Under the pieces are notes generated by a model. The model had not been told where the DNA came from, did no database searches, and saw only the letters and a list, made by a program, of their open reading frames with translations. Source: Nephrocerus scutellatus (Eukaryota; Arthropoda; Insecta; Diptera; Pipunculidae). From it: 64,000 nucleotides of DNA. Every line of letters starts with the position of its first letter. Position 1 is the first letter of the stretch. Shown one piece after another: positions 11,181 through 23,260 of this stretch. The position numbers and the translations under genes are program-made. The stretch covers positions 100,977,908-101,041,907 of the forward strand of contig OX352763.1 in assembly GCA_947095585.1 (NCBI GenBank). Reading direction: 5' to 3'.

Positions 11181-12585
11181 GAAAAAAAAACTAGACGCTC
11201 TATCAGTTGCTTACAGCAGCTGCATGTCCTCTGAAGGTAAATTAAGTGACATGTGGAAATGAAAACAGTGGTTGAATAAAGCTCTGTTATGATTCTCGAA
11301 ATCCAATCGTATTCAAAGAAGTTTAGAGGAAGCAGAAGTTTTTTTGAGAAGTGGATAAAATTGCAGTCTATATACGGTCCACAGGATTTTGTGCCGCACC
11401 AAATTTTTACCAGACTATTGCTCGATAATTCCAAACAATTTTGTACACCAAGATAGCATCTACTGATGTTATGTCATTCTTATATAATATTATTTGTTTC
11501 AACATTCTTGGCACGACAAGTCAGAGAAGGTCTTAAAAGTTACAATTTCAGTTTTGAACTATTGACGTCCGGTCTGTTCCTTTTAATTTACATAACTTTA
11601 ACATAATGTTAAACTGAGTCTGTGTTTTTATAGCCAGTAGTTGAAGTGTCAGCAAAAGCCTGTAGTAATAAAAAGGAAAATATTTCCAAAAAACAATAAA
11701 GAAAATGAAACAAATGAAACCTTTGTTTGCCAATATATATTTAATAGCTTTACGGTGCATCAGACTTTAAACAAATGAAAAACTTCCGTTTGGCTTAAAC
11801 AAACGTTCATTTATCTTCGTAACAATCATCCGAGATATGCAGACAATCGTTAATTTGAATACGAGTGTTGCGGATGACACAATATATCATCACTGAAACC
11901 CATTATAGCAATTTGTCATGTAATACGTAACAACAAAGGGACATACAGACAACGGCAAGTAGACATTGCGAATTATTTTTAAGCTTTTTATTAATGCACA
12001 AAAGCCTAATATGGTGGAGAGGCTATAAGCTCACAAGTAGAAATAAATTCAAATTGAGCACTGCATCGCACTTAACAACATAACCCACTCTCTGCCTAAC
12101 ACAAGGTCGAAACGTATAATCGTGTAGTGAAGATAATGATTGTCTGTGATTACTATTATTGTTATTTGAATATAATGCAAAACGCCAACTGTCTTGAATG
12201 ACGTAAAAGAAATGCTATTTTTATAGCCAGCTTTCATGTTATTTATATCGATGAGCACAGTGACGAGATAACAACAGGTGCTCGTGCGACTTGTAATGAA
12301 GATGAGCTTAATGCTTAGCATAGAATTGTGAATTTTTTTCCTTTAATTAATTTGCTGAAGGCTGCAGATATTATCACGCAACTTAATAATCAATCTTAGC
12401 GAATAGTTACTTGCGATAAGGTGGCATCCGTTTGCCGTGATGCTAAGAAAACTGCTTAATAGCAGATTAAGATACATGCTATTTTTGTTAATATGCAATT
12501 AATTGTTTTGTTAATTTGCTCAAAACGTTGTTAATACTTAGACAACTCCTATAATTATTTGTTATTCATAGATGAATTTAAACCA
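11181..12585. other. AT-rich stretch without recognised feature
   Basis: Only short open frames and A/T-rich DNA. No recognisable TE protein, RNA gene or strong repeat. Confidence 0.45.
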
Positions 12586-12589
12586 ACTG

Positions 12590-13290
12590 CTAAGAAAACG
12601 GTAGCTTTAAGACTGATTGTTTTACGATGACTGTGGAAGGCAGATCCAAAATAATCATCTTACCTTCGGTGGCATTACACAAAATGTTGATAAGATCATT
12701 AGTGTCATTGTAGAAGAAAGCTCCCATATGGAGTTTAGGTTTTTGGGAGTGGGCTGGACAAGTACAGAGAAGATGGACGATGGTCTTTTCATCCTCCTCA
12801 GCCATGCAGCTTCTGCAGAAGTCATTCGAGTAGACTCCAAGTCTTGCTGCATGCCTGCCTATGAGTATCCAGTGATGACACCTAAATAGCACCGATGTGT
12901 GATCTTTTTTGAGAGATCAAACACTTGGAGCCTTTCGGATCCAGCTTGGTCCAGATTTGTTTTGTCGGTATGGAAGTCGTACCGTTTGACCACCTAGGGT
13001 TAGTTTTTTCATTAACATCCCGCCTTAACCTGAGTTTGCATGTAGCGATTGGTATTCCTAGAGAACCATATTGAGGTAAGCTGGTAGCATAGTTCCTTGT
13101 TTGGCAAGTTCGTCAGCCATACAGTTACCCCGAATGTATCTGTGCCCCGGGATCCAACACAGGTGGATTTTGAACTGCTCCGCCATCTCCATGAGAGATG
13201 ATCGGTAGTTACGAGCTAGAATTGAGTTTGTAGAGACTGATTCCAGGGATTTCAGTGCAGCTTGGCTATCCGAGAACATACGGATATCCT
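12590..13290 (-). mobile_element. LOA/R1-type LINE 3' fragment (RNase H plus Cys-rich tail), copy A
   Basis: Reading leftward, the fragment begins in RNase H with FSDSQAALKSLESV and WIPGHRYIRGNCMADELAKQG, carrying the DSQ and ADELA active-site blocks. A short frame break follows, then the C-terminal domain GRHAARLGVYSNDFCRSC, a run of acidic residues, and VHLLCTCPAH, giving a C-x2-C...H-x3-C pattern typical of this LINE group. RT and endonuclease are absent. Stops at about 13055 and a shift near 12960 make it a relic. Copies B (26150-26880) and C (31140-32180) share this C-terminal domain. Confidence 0.85.
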
Positions 13291-13344
13291 ATTTTTATTT
13301 TATTTATCTAAATTGTTTACTGTTTTGTTTATTAAAAAAAAATT

Positions 13345-13560
13345 AAATACTTTAAGGGTTGAATCCAATAAATATTGCAACAAACATCACATTTCACTGC
13401 ATACTTTAAGGGATAAACACTTTAATAATATTGCAACAATCTATAAATGGATGTTGAATCTGTTGTATCTCATAAATATTGCAACAAACATTACATTTCA
13501 CTGTATACTTTTAGGGATAAACACTTTAATAAATATTGCCACAATCTATAAATTTTGTTC
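13345..13560. repeat. Tandem duplication, 104-bp period, about two copies
   Basis: The phrase ataaatattgcaacaaacat occurs at 13368 and 13472, followed each time by acatttcactg, atacttt and agggataaacactttaata. The copies differ at a few positions. No coding role is seen. Confidence 0.85.
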
Positions 13561-13969
13561 TATAATTTAATGGTAAATATGAAATATCAGCTTTGTCTCG
13601 TTTAATAGAATATTTTTTACGCTTTCCTATTTCTACCGTAAATTTAATTGTCGAAGTTCTCCGGCTAATATTATAATTCTTGATTTTTAAAACATGATTA
13701 ATTAAGATATTTAACATAATTGGGTTAATTTAGGATTTAACAATAAGCAACAAACATTAGCTTAAAATAGACTGTAAATATTAAAAGACTGGAATTTGTC
13801 ACTTAAAATCACATTGTATTCATGTATGTATAGGAACTTCGTTTCAATCAGAAATATGCTCATGGTTTCTTAAAAACAATTAAATACTGGGCACCCAAAG
13901 CTTAGAATTTTCGGATGTAATGAATTCGAAATGTGGACCGATAGAGATTATCGTGGAGAGCTAAGACCA

Positions 13970-14131
13970 GGGGTCGAATTACGACTTCAGTTAACGTGTG
14001 AATGAAATCCATATGTTATCGAGTGATCGAGTATTTACATTGGGATGATCACTTCTCATCATAAGCGATCATGGGAATTCAACATTATTCATTCACGTAT
14101 TATACAGTCAGGTATGTAATAATTCGACCCC
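13970..14131. mobile_element. MITE copy 1, 162 bp
   Basis: The ends read ggggtcgaatta and taattcgacccc, inverted repeats with few mismatches. Inside is a dyad-rich core with gatcgag and gatcatc motifs. No coding capacity, as expected of a non-autonomous DNA transposon. A diverged second copy, in opposite orientation, is at 50291-50464. The superfamily is uncertain. Confidence 0.8.
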
Positions 14132-16125
14132 AGACTTCTGTTTTATAGCTAATAAAGATAATGTACGGCAATATACAATGTGTTTCAGGCTTGTTTTCCA
14201 TAACGACAGCGTTCGCGCTGAAGTTTGCCAATTTGTTAACCTAAAAATCATTACAAGAGCTATGTCTTGTCTATCAAGCAAGATTCCAAAAGCCACATCT
14301 GGACAACTTACAGTTATCAAAGCCAAAGATCTTCTCTGGATAATCCATATCACAACTAATTGGGTTTCACAATGGAAATCCAACAAATTGATTGTGCAAC
14401 CATGGAACTGGTTGTGCAACTTCAACTTCAGCTATAAATTTCCATTTGTTCCTTGGCGAGCCACAACCAGCGATAATTCCTCACATGTGACATTTAAATA
14501 ACTCCTGCTTAAGTTCAAGTAGCCAACATCTAATTCGTATTTTGCTCACTTGGTTGTTGGCTTTTCTCAAATTTCAAGGTGATAGACCCACAAAGATTAA
14601 GGCATGCATGCAGAAGCAGCTGCATGAAAGTGGGTCTGTAAGATGTGAGCTACAGCTATAGAGAGCTGGCTAATGCCAAATGCACATTCAAAGCAGTAGT
14701 TGTCTGTTGAATAGAGCTCGCGTAAATAAATTTCAGTTAACATTTCGAGAAAACTACCAATTGGCAACAACTGGCAGTGGAATGCGGTGTTCGGTGCATG
14801 TAGGTTGTATCCTTTTTAGTGGTTAGGAGGGCTGGGAAGAACTTGTAGTAAAGAGTTATGTCCGCCGAATTGACTCAAATTGCAAATTTGTGGATTGTGC
14901 AGAAAAAGACGTACGGCGGAATGACAGTGTGAAAGGAATTCAAACAAATTTGTATTTTACTCTGACTACCTACCGACTTTTCCTGACCAAGCACGAGTAC
15001 AAATATAGCAGGAGGAACCGTACCCGGTTTGAACTTTTACAGTTTGCCAAACACACAAAACGCGTTTACCATTTGAATTGCGCCCGAGACTTGTACTGTG
15101 TTGTTGGCCTCTCACCAGACAAACCACTTTCCTTTTGTTTCTTTTTCAAGAAAACTTGCAGCACAAATCAATGAAGAGCATTGCACACGCAAGTAACATG
15201 AACATCACCAAGCTGCAGACTTTCTGCATTAACTGATAAAATCATCTCGATGGGATTCGTCGTCTTGTCTTGTGTTGTTTCAGTCCTTTCCTTCTTAGCA
15301 ACTGGTTCCACTGTAAAAGCAGCTATCGACGGATGACGGACGACAGACGACGGACGACTGACATATACATCAGGCGAATATTTATTACGGTTTTATACGA
15401 ACCTTCACCTTTGTTGCCGCCATTTTAATTCTCGCAGCGGATCCTGCTGCTGTATAATTTTTAACTCATTACTGAGCTAAATTGAGTTTGACTTCAATCT
15501 TTTTGAAGATAACCGTCCATGGAAGGTTATTGAACTGCAGATTTATGGCGTCAAAGAAACCATTATTCGGACTTAATGCCGTATTTAAAAGGTTTTTAAA
15601 ACATATGCATCACGGTTTTGGTTTTACTGTTCACTTTTGTGCTTTAACCAGGAAGTTGATTGTGACGCTTCTTATTCCAACACAACCCACACACAATATG
15701 TGTTACCCTTTGCCCCTTTAAGGTGTAGTGGTTTATGAGGAATCTTTCTGTTAAAACGAGTTCGTTTAACCATTCTTTAGTAATGTCTTACTAGAATCTT
15801 GGTTGACTCACAAATATATTTTATTTATAAAATCTATTTGCGTTCAGGATGAACTCATTCTCAAGCTACGGTAGAATTTACTTTTTTTGGATGAATAATA
15901 TCTGTATTACTATCATTGCGAATTTTTTTTTGATAGGTTGACGTAAAGGATGCATCGGTTAAGTAAAAAACCTTTCTCTCTTTGAAACCAAATTATTTAT
16001 CTACCTTTTCTAATGATTAACAAATAAATGTTTGCCTCTGCCGATAACTGATCGGTTTTTTAAAGACCATGTCGATAGAACTTTTAACAAAGTAACTCGG
16101 TGTGTTACTAAGTGTGAAATCATCA
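14132..16125. other. Unassigned stretch
   Basis: About 2 kb with several open frames of 60-107 codons (14178-14501, 14890-15174, 15482-15721) but none with a recognisable domain. A degenerate acgacggac-like run lies near 15326-15360. No exon, RNA or TE is supported. Confidence 0.4.
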
Positions 16126-16320
16126 TTAACAAGGGTCCGGCCTTAGACTCCCGCAAAAGGTCTCTCTACAACCGGGTCCGGTTTTAAGTCGTCATCCAGT
16201 TTGACATCCCTAAACTCTGGGCGTTCTGGTCTACGCCATTCATCCAGCGTATGCATAATTCGCTGTTGTATGCTACCAAAAAGGACTTTCCGATCCTAAT
16301 CATCCTTACATAAAGGGTTT
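16126..16320 (-). mobile_element. RTE-like LINE (family 2) C-terminal scrap
   Basis: At nucleotide level this matches 22140-22330 closely (atccagtttg, catccctaaactctgggcg, tctacg, ggactttccga), which encodes the C-terminal end of a family-2 RTE-like ORF. The frame is broken here. Together with 18255-18830 it may be the far end of one element later split by other DNA, including the mariner relic at 17340-18250. Confidence 0.7.
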
Positions 16321-16365
16321 GTTTTTAAATCAAAGGCTATGGCAACTTGTTTTTGACAGCTCGTC

Positions 16366-16732
16366 AGTCTGATATTCAGCGGCACGAAACAATTATGTTT
16401 TCGGTTGAGGAGTGAGGTTAACGTGAACACCGCCAACATAGGCCATCATTCCACGGTCTTCTTCGGACACGGATTAGTTATAGGACAATAAACGTCCATC
16501 TTAGACAGATGTGTCAGTAATAACTCATTGGTTAGAGCAGGATCGTCGATCCGTCTGATATTCAGCGGCACGAAACAATTATGTTTTCGGTTGAGGAGTG
16601 AGGTTAACGTGAACACCGCCAACATAGGCCATCATTCCACGGTCTTCTTCGGACACGGATTAGTTATAGGACAATAAACGTCCATCTTAGACAGATGTGT
16701 CAGTAATAACTCATTGATTAGAGCAGGATCTA
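16366..16732. repeat. Tandem duplication, 186-bp period, two near-identical copies
   Basis: The phrase gtctgatattcagcggcacg occurs at 16367 and 16553, and about 175 bases after it are almost identical in the two copies, ending with actcattg and agagcaggatc. A minus-strand frame at 16632-16832 reads through copy two, but I do not recognise the product. The near identity points to a recent local duplication. Confidence 0.9.
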
Positions 16733-16919
16733 CCAAAATCCTTGCCGTTCTTTGATTCACGACAACCCACGGTTGAGATATGGAACTCCACAGAGAGCAC
16801 ATCATCGCATCAATAACATCAGGAGGCACCACTGCTGAACCAAAGAATTTAGTAACATCAGGGGTGTCCCTAGCTAGCGCTCTATCTGCATTTGGGTATT
16901 AAACCACCAGCCACTTCGT

Positions 16920-17310
16920 AGGTCAAGCCCAGAACAAACTGGGTCCACAGTCAAAAGTTGGCCCAGAGTCAGCTAACCTCCAAGGAGATCAAACTCATCT
17001 GTGGTCAACCAACTCCCGTAGTATCAACGCGACCTGGGTGAGAACTGACATCAAAGGCCTCAGCTCGTTCAGTATAAGTGCCTGGGCGAAGCAAAGCTTA
17101 CCCTGGAAGTACATCTTCCGGAACCTCGAACACATCATTTGTTACTAGGATAGCACGCTATCTTAGGCCGGCTAGGAGAGAAACTATCCCAGGCACATCA
17201 CGGTTCTGCAGTGTACGGCTGCTAAATACGAAGACGAAGACAGTGCCCATTCTAGACAATCTAAGTACTAGCAGCCTTGCCCAATTTATCTGCCGTGTTT
17301 TACCAAGTAT
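16920..17310. repeat. Dispersed repeat R, copy 1
   Basis: Shares a series of blocks with 43540-43950: aactgggtcc, gagtgcctg-like, ttccggaacctcgaacacatcattt, actag/actactagga, aggccg-cctagga-agaaact and ctaaatacgaaga. It is less AT-rich than its surroundings. The blocks suggest the untranslated part of a LINE, but no protein is recognised. Confidence 0.6.
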
Positions 17311-17339
17311 CAAACCCATCAAAAAGTAAGATACAGCGG

Positions 17340-18250
17340 AAGACTGTTTCGAAATATTGAAAACTTTTTTTCAAAGTCAGTGTTGTGTAGCCAAAACCGT
17401 GCAAATTTTTAAAAGAAATATGGGTCGTGAAAGCGAAGCCGCTGTAGTTAAATTGTTGAAGAAAATGCATGAGAAAAGCTTGCTATTGGATAACAGAAGT
17501 AGTCCCCGAGCTCGGACAGGTCGCCCGACCGAGAATATTGCGGCTGTGGGCCCATAGTGTGAGACAGAATCGATCGACCTCAACTCGATACCGATCACAG
17601 CAACACTGGCCATTAGTCGCACCAGCCTAAGCTGAATACTGCACATCGACCTCGGACCTACAAGATCCAGACGACTCAGGAGTTAAAAGCAAATGACGAT
17701 CCGCTTCGATATCAGTCCCCTGCGTGAGCCCATAGATCAACTTGATAATGACGTCGTTTTTGATCGAAAAATAATCTTTTCATATGAAGAGCATACGAAG
17801 AAGGTTTGGATTTTGGAGTGGTGGCATAATGGACCCATTTTTCTTCGAAAACGCCGTTATTGTCAATGACCAACTGTTTATGGTCTCAAATTGACGCCAT
17901 GAAAGTGGACGACCTTTGGTTTCAACAAGATGGCGCCATGCCATGCCATACAAGCCGACTGACAATCGATCTCTTGCTCGCCAAATTTGTCAACCAAATA
18001 ATCAGCCGTTTTGGAGATGCCAATTGGCCTGCGCATAGCTGCGATTTGACGCCGATGAACTTTTTTTATGGGGTGCGTTAAGGATAGATGCTATGCAGAT
18101 ATTCCAGAAACAATTGCAGCTTTACCACATAACATTACGACTGTTATTCGCGAGATAGGCGCAGAAATCATCAAAAAACTTCTTGAAAACTGGACTCACA
18201 GGATGGCTTACTGTAAGGCCAACAGATGGAGCCGGGATATTTTTAGTTGG
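17340..18250 (+). mobile_element. Tc1/mariner-superfamily transposase relic with lost catalytic residues
   Basis: Translation across frames gives an N-terminal helix-turn-helix-like part (SQCCVAKTVQIFKRNMGRE), a linker ending in TGRPTENIAAV, then RKIIFSYEEH, WWHNGPIF, LWFQQDGAMPCHTSR, IISRFGDANWPAHSCDLTPM and the C-terminal ENWTHRM. Relatives have a first catalytic Asp in the IFSDE block; here it is Tyr (17783-17785). The third, in the DLTPLDFF block, is Asn (18058-18060). Only the middle Asp (QQD) remains. Stops and frameshifts add to this. Terminal repeats not found. Confidence 0.8.
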
Positions 18251-18254
18251 CTTA

Positions 18255-18830
18255 TAATATTGGTCATGGCCAATCTGCGTAGTCGTGACAGTTTATTTGG
18301 GACGCCTAGTTCTCCTATGGTTTTGTAAAGTTCTACTCTGGCTATGCTATCAGAGTCGGCTTTAGGTACAGTCTATAAACAGATGATGTCGTCAGTTTTG
18401 AAACTCTAGTCGTTTCTCCATTTCCAAGGCTTAAAATCTGATCAGTTGTTAATTTGACTGGTATTTGTCTATGGCGCTATCGTTATCCTGTCTTGAATGA
18501 TAGAGGAGAAAATCTTATACGCGGTAAATCGTGCACGTTCTGATATCTCCTTTCTTATGTAGGGGGCGCAGGATACTCTCCGCCAGTCTTCTGGCATTGC
18601 TTCTTCATCCCATACTAACACTATTAGTTCGAGCCACCTGATGCCGATACTTTATTATTCTTGAGCTCTGCTTACTTCGTCTATGCTTGGTGGTGACAGT
18701 TTATTAAGGTCATCGGTCATTGGTGGAACCTTAAATTCCTAATTTAGCAACTTATAAAAGAGCCCTTCCCATCAATCGAAGATGCCATTCAGATTAGCCT
18801 CTTTGCCTTAACAGTATTACGCGCACTCTT
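18255..18830 (-). mobile_element. RTE-like LINE (family 2) reverse-transcriptase fragment
   Basis: The right part (about 18490-18830) aligns at nucleotide level with 22500-22920, covering the acidic linker and start of the RT. The left part, read on the minus strand, gives DSIARVELYKTIGELGVPNK, resembling the AYDSIDRE...LGIP region of the RT fingers/palm. Several bases are lost, so no long frame remains. It abuts the mariner relic at about 18250. Confidence 0.75.
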
Positions 18831-20460
18831 TGATAAGTGTGCACTTGGAATTTTGGAGAGTAAAAGTGTGATTATTTCAAAGTTCAACTTTTTGCTATTT
18901 GCTGAATTGTAAGAAGCTAAACAATTTAGACGGGCCATCTGGATTTAGAAAGACTCATTTTCAAGTTTTCACCACCAGCCAGATATATCTGAGAAAAGCA
19001 AAATCAACATAAAGATCCAGTTAATTAATCCACATAATTTAAGACGTTATTTCAAGTATGACTGATATCAGATCGGCGTTAAACATTTCTTTTAATCCAT
19101 GTACTCGTACATCACATAAACTTTATGATATCGCTTTAATGGAATTTCTTTCACATACTCGTACGAAGTAATTGAAAGTTGTTATCTTCACGCTCTAAAA
19201 AAATTAGAAAGGAAAATAAATAAACCATTTGCAGCGATGGACTCCGACTCTGTTGAATGAAATTTATAGCCAAATATCCAGATGAAATACAGACAGCAGC
19301 ACCACCGCGTGACCGAAGTTTCATCTGCAACAAGTCGGCGGAAGATATAAAGACAAATAAAACTGCAAACACAACCAAAACTATAAGCCAATTAGCTGTC
19401 GTACCATTTCTTTACAAATCAAATTCCGTTTCACTGGAGCAACAGAGCAACAGGCAAACAACATACAGTTGCAAACGCAAACGCACAATTTCCCCATCTT
19501 ATGGTTTTCAATAATTAATAGAACTTGCCAAACGCGTTCCACTGTGTACACTGTACACTGACAGTGCATCGCCTTATTTTACCAAATCGGCGGCAATCGC
19601 ACTTATCAGATCTCTCTCCAAAGTAGATCGTAACAGAGCACAGGCACAGCCACAAAACAAACACAGAAACTGACCGCAAGTCCGACAGATAGCAATAGCA
19701 ATAGCTAGATTCAAACTTGAACTTGCTCTTCCACAAGCGATCATTGAATTGGTTAAATTGCGAAATGTGGTCGGTTACCATCTCACACCAGCCTATCCGC
19801 TGTCATTTCTGCAGTCAGTCAATGCGATAGAGGGAATGTGTAGCAGGCGATGGTACATACAACATAGTAACATTTATGACTGTCGCAATAACCAGACACA
19901 TATCGATGACTGGCAATAATAACAACGACGATGACGACCACTTGAGTTGGAGTTGTGCCTTGGAGCGTAGTAGCTTAGCGGCATACCTTGACAATTGGTT
20001 ATAGAACCAACCAAACTGCTGAATGCCATCGGACTGCTCCGTTTTGTTGTTTATCGTTAATCGTGATGTTTATGTTTCCCTAGAGCTAGAGCACAGAAGA
20101 CAAGGCAAACAAAAGTCCATCTTGGCATGGACGGAATGTATCCAAAGAAGAGAAAAAGAAGCACGTACTATAGTTGGTAGCTTTTGACTGTGTGATGTTA
20201 CATATGTAACGACTGAAATCAATTTGCTTTTGCGATTTATTTGTGTACATATTTTCATCATCATTTTTTATCCTAAAAACTTGAGTCGGGTCCTGGCCTC
20301 CCGATTGTGTATTTTAAAAAATTCCCATTCTAATAATTGAGTCGAGTTTTTATTTAATTTTTTACTACCGGAAATACCCGGCGTTTCCCTGCTGCCCTAT
20401 CCCACTAACCCCCACCCAACTGACCACCCACCCACTGATTTCTCTACACCAATTGACCCC
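18831..20460. other. Unassigned stretch
   Basis: No domain is recognised. Several overlapping frames of 60-88 codons lie near 19150-19780, on both strands, with CA/AC-rich composition. A short C-rich segment (cccactaacccccacccaac-like) is at 20395-20440. I cannot support an exon. Confidence 0.4.
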
Positions 20461-20550
20461 TAATAATAATATTTGGCGCGATAGACCGTTGCGGTCCAAG
20501 GCCTAACTTCTCGTTGTGTATGTATATTTTTGCACATAAATTGACCCCAT
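20461..20550 (-). mobile_element. SINE 3' fragment
   Basis: The plus strand reads aataataatatttggcgcg, gaccgttgcggtccaaggcc and cttctcg, which is the reverse complement of the SINE tail at 9470-9550. The head with the promoter is missing. Confidence 0.75.
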
Positions 20551-20569
20551 AAGCCACCCAGAAAACTAT

Positions 20570-21230
20570 AGAATCGACACTTACTGTTCTTCAATCGATG
20601 AAAAACGCTTCCCACGTAAAAATCTTTTGAGGTTTGGGAACAAATGGAAGTCAGAGGAAGCCAGATCTGGATGTTTCAACAATTCAATTCCTTCAATTTA
20701 GTCATTGCTAAAAAAAAATGTCTTCACTAAACCAGGTCTTTTGTTCACGAATGTTCACATTCAGCTGAACCAAAAGATCAGTTTAGTATTCTTCTGTTAT
20801 CGTTTAACCAGTCTGCCAGTAGTCAATAAACAAAACTCCCTTTGCATCCCAGAAAAACCGATGCCATAATCTTCTTTGACGATTCCGACCATTTTGGCTG
20901 CTTCGTAGCCAAAGTACCGGCCTCAGTCCACTCTGCAGTCTATTGTCGCAATGCAGGATCTTAGTGGTAAATCCCAACCCCATCCATAATTATAAATCGA
21001 TGTACGAAATCAGGTTTATTATTTTGAAAACGCTCAAAATGCTGGTGAGAAAGTTTAACTCGATTGGATTTGTGATCAGAATTTAACAAATGCGGCACAC
21101 ATCTTGTGAATAGCTTTCTTAATCCCAATTCATTCTTCAAAATGTGTAACATCCATTCGGTTGAGATGCCCATAGTATTAGCAATTACATGATTACTCAA
21201 TCGTTTGTCGTCAATGTACAGCATTATTCA
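20570..21230 (-). mobile_element. Mariner (irritans-type) transposase relic
   Basis: The minus strand reads DDKRLSNHVIANTMGIS, LGLRKLFTRCVPHLL, then FVHRFIIMDGVGIYH carrying the first Asp, TAEWTEAG, KIMASVFLGCKG, AMTKLKELN and ends FPNLKRFLRGK-like near 20600. Order and motifs match mariner. The block holding the second Asp is not recognisable and several stops are present. It lies head to head with the Jockey endonuclease relic beginning at 21231. Confidence 0.8.
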
Positions 21231-21720
21231 TTATGGGCGGTGACTTCAATGCAAAGCACATCTATTGGGGATCAAGATTAACTTTTATTTTTTTTTATTT
21301 TTTTTTATAATGTACACATGCTTAGCACAGCTTGGGCGTTAGAAAATTAGGGAGAGGATAAGATGAGATGTCTATGCACGCGTGTCTTAAACGACTGCAG
21401 ATCATAATCTACAACTAAAGGTAGAAATATACTTAAATCCATTCAAGAAATTGGATGTAATTTCAATTCCACTGGAAAACCTACTTGCTGGCCAACTGAT
21501 CATAATAAAACTACTGATCTAATAGACTTTTTCGTAACAAAACAAGTCTCAAAAAATGATCTGATAAAAGAAGACGGTACAGATCTCGCTTCCGATCACT
21601 CCCCGGTCTACTTGAGCCTCTACGGTCTACGACCAAATAATTTGTAAACATCCGATTTTGTCCTTAGTTAATAAACGTATAGACTGGAATTTTTTTAAGG
21701 AAGTATTAGAGCAATGGATA
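21225..21720 (+). mobile_element. Jockey-type LINE endonuclease relic
   Basis: Begins IMGGDFNAKHIYWGSRL, an APE-type endonuclease block, is interrupted by about 130 bases including a long T-rich tract (21285-21310), and resumes with LKSIQEIGCNFNSTGKPTCW, DLIDFFVTKQV and LASDHSPVYLSL. These are the asparagine/aspartate blocks and the SDH motif of the domain that nicks target DNA. RT is not found downstream, so the copy is truncated or deleted. Confidence 0.8.
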
Positions 21721-21889
21721 AGTCTTTACACTCATCCACGAACTAATACCCAGTCCTAATCGGTACCTAAGGGAACTAACAAATGATAAACCTATGAATT
21801 TTTCGCTGTCGAAAGCCACAAAGTACCTAAAGAAAATACACGGTCCGAAAGTAACACAGAGAAGGCAGCTTTCTTTGCTGAGTGCTTGC

Positions 21890-22100
21890 AAAATATATAG
21901 AACAGATTTTTCGAAGTTAGTTCAGTTATTAAAATTCAACCATACTACTTAAAAAGTACTCGCAATCTAAGTGAATAGTAGTACTAGTGTTACAAGATTT
22001 TGTGTGCATAATAAGTAATCACCAATGTAAATTTGAGAAATTTTGATTTTTGTTAAAGTTGGTATTTGTTAATTCATAAACTTGTGTTGTGTTTTTATTT
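21890..22100 (+). mobile_element. LTR-family fragment
   Basis: The right end (ggtatttgttaattcataaacttgtgttgtgtttttatttgcaaa, here split by small differences) matches 2035-2085 in the probable solo LTR; weaker similarity extends leftward. It is cut off at 22100, where the 3' tail of a family-2 RTE element begins. Confidence 0.55.
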
Positions 22101-23260
22101 GCAAAACCCAATCATCATCATCATCATATTTGGCTCTACAACGAGTGTTCGGTCCTAGCCTCCCGCAAAAAATCTCTCCACACGTCCCGATTTCGAGCCG
22201 ATGTCATCCAGTTTGGCATCCCTAAACTCTGGGCGTCCTGGTCTACGACATCCTTCCAGCGTAGGCTTGGCCGGCATTGCTGTCGTGTTCCATAAATCCT
22301 CCCGCAAAGGACTTTCCGAGCAGGATCCTCTTCACTCATGCCTACCAAGCTTAATTCTCTTCAAGATGTCGACATCGCAGCAGAGTCCCCAGAATCGTCC
22401 TTCTTCATATACGTGACCAAAAATTCTTCGTAAGAACTTTTCTCTCGAACGTGGCTAAGAGGTCAGAATGCTTTTTGTTAAGCACCCAAGTCTCGGATCT
22501 TTGAGGAGAAAATCTTATAAGCGGTACTCAACAACGTTATACCACGATAATTGCTGCATGTTGTGATATCTCCTTTCTTATGTATGGAGCACAGGATGCC
22601 TCTTCGCCTCTTCTTCTGGCATCGCTTCTTCATTCTATAATTGCGCTATTAGTTTATGAGTTGCTTGGTGTGTTGCCGGACCTCCTGTTTTAATAAGATC
22701 CGCTGGGATACCATCTGATCCCGGGGCCTTATTATTTTTGAGCCGATTTATCGCTCTGTTAACTTTGTCTATGCTTGGTGGCGGCAGCATATTGTGGTCT
22801 TCGGTCATTGGTGGAGCCTCCAATTCCTCAGTTAGCTGGCCATTCAGCAACTCATGAAAGTGCTCTTCCCATCGCTCTATGATGCCTTTGAGATCGTCGA
22901 TCAGATTACCCTCTTTGTCTTTGCAGTATGTGCAACGCGGTGTAAATTGCGTCATACCGCGGATTCTTTGGTAGAACTTCCACGCCTGATGCGGTCCTCG
23001 CTCTATGTACTGTTCTAGTTCTCGGACGAGATTCTTCTCCCAAGCTGCTTTCGGTGAACTGTTTATATTCATCTTCGCGTGCCCGCGTTGTATGAGATTG
23101 TTGCATTGCTCGGTACGCAACATTCTTACGTTCAGTGGCTAGCTAACAGTCTTCATCGAACCAACTGCCTATGATGGAGTCAGCACTAATGATAGTATTC
23201 TTAACGCGTGTCCATTTCTCTTTTACGGCCGACATCCCCAGGACTTGCGTGTGTTTGTCA
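22100..23260 (-). mobile_element. RTE-like LINE family 2, internally deleted copy
   Basis: Reading leftward from about 23250: WTRVKNTIISADSIIG, ATERKNVAYRAMQQ, then the linker and IERWEEHFHELLNGQ, and RT start INRLKNNKAPGSDGIPADLI. After a shift, [18 protein letters not shown] is seen near 22550. The palm with YADD is deleted. The C-terminal part reads EEDPARKVLCG, LRWKDVVDQDAQSLGM and RDFLREARTEHSL, followed by a (ATG)n tail at 22105-22128. ORF2 of this group carries endonuclease and RT; only parts remain. Two older pieces lie at 16126-16320 and 18255-18830. Confidence 0.85.

Noticed and set aside
22089..22348. Histidine-rich small ORF (HHHHH run)
   Set aside because: The run is the (CAT)n tail of the family-2 RTE element read on the opposite strand.
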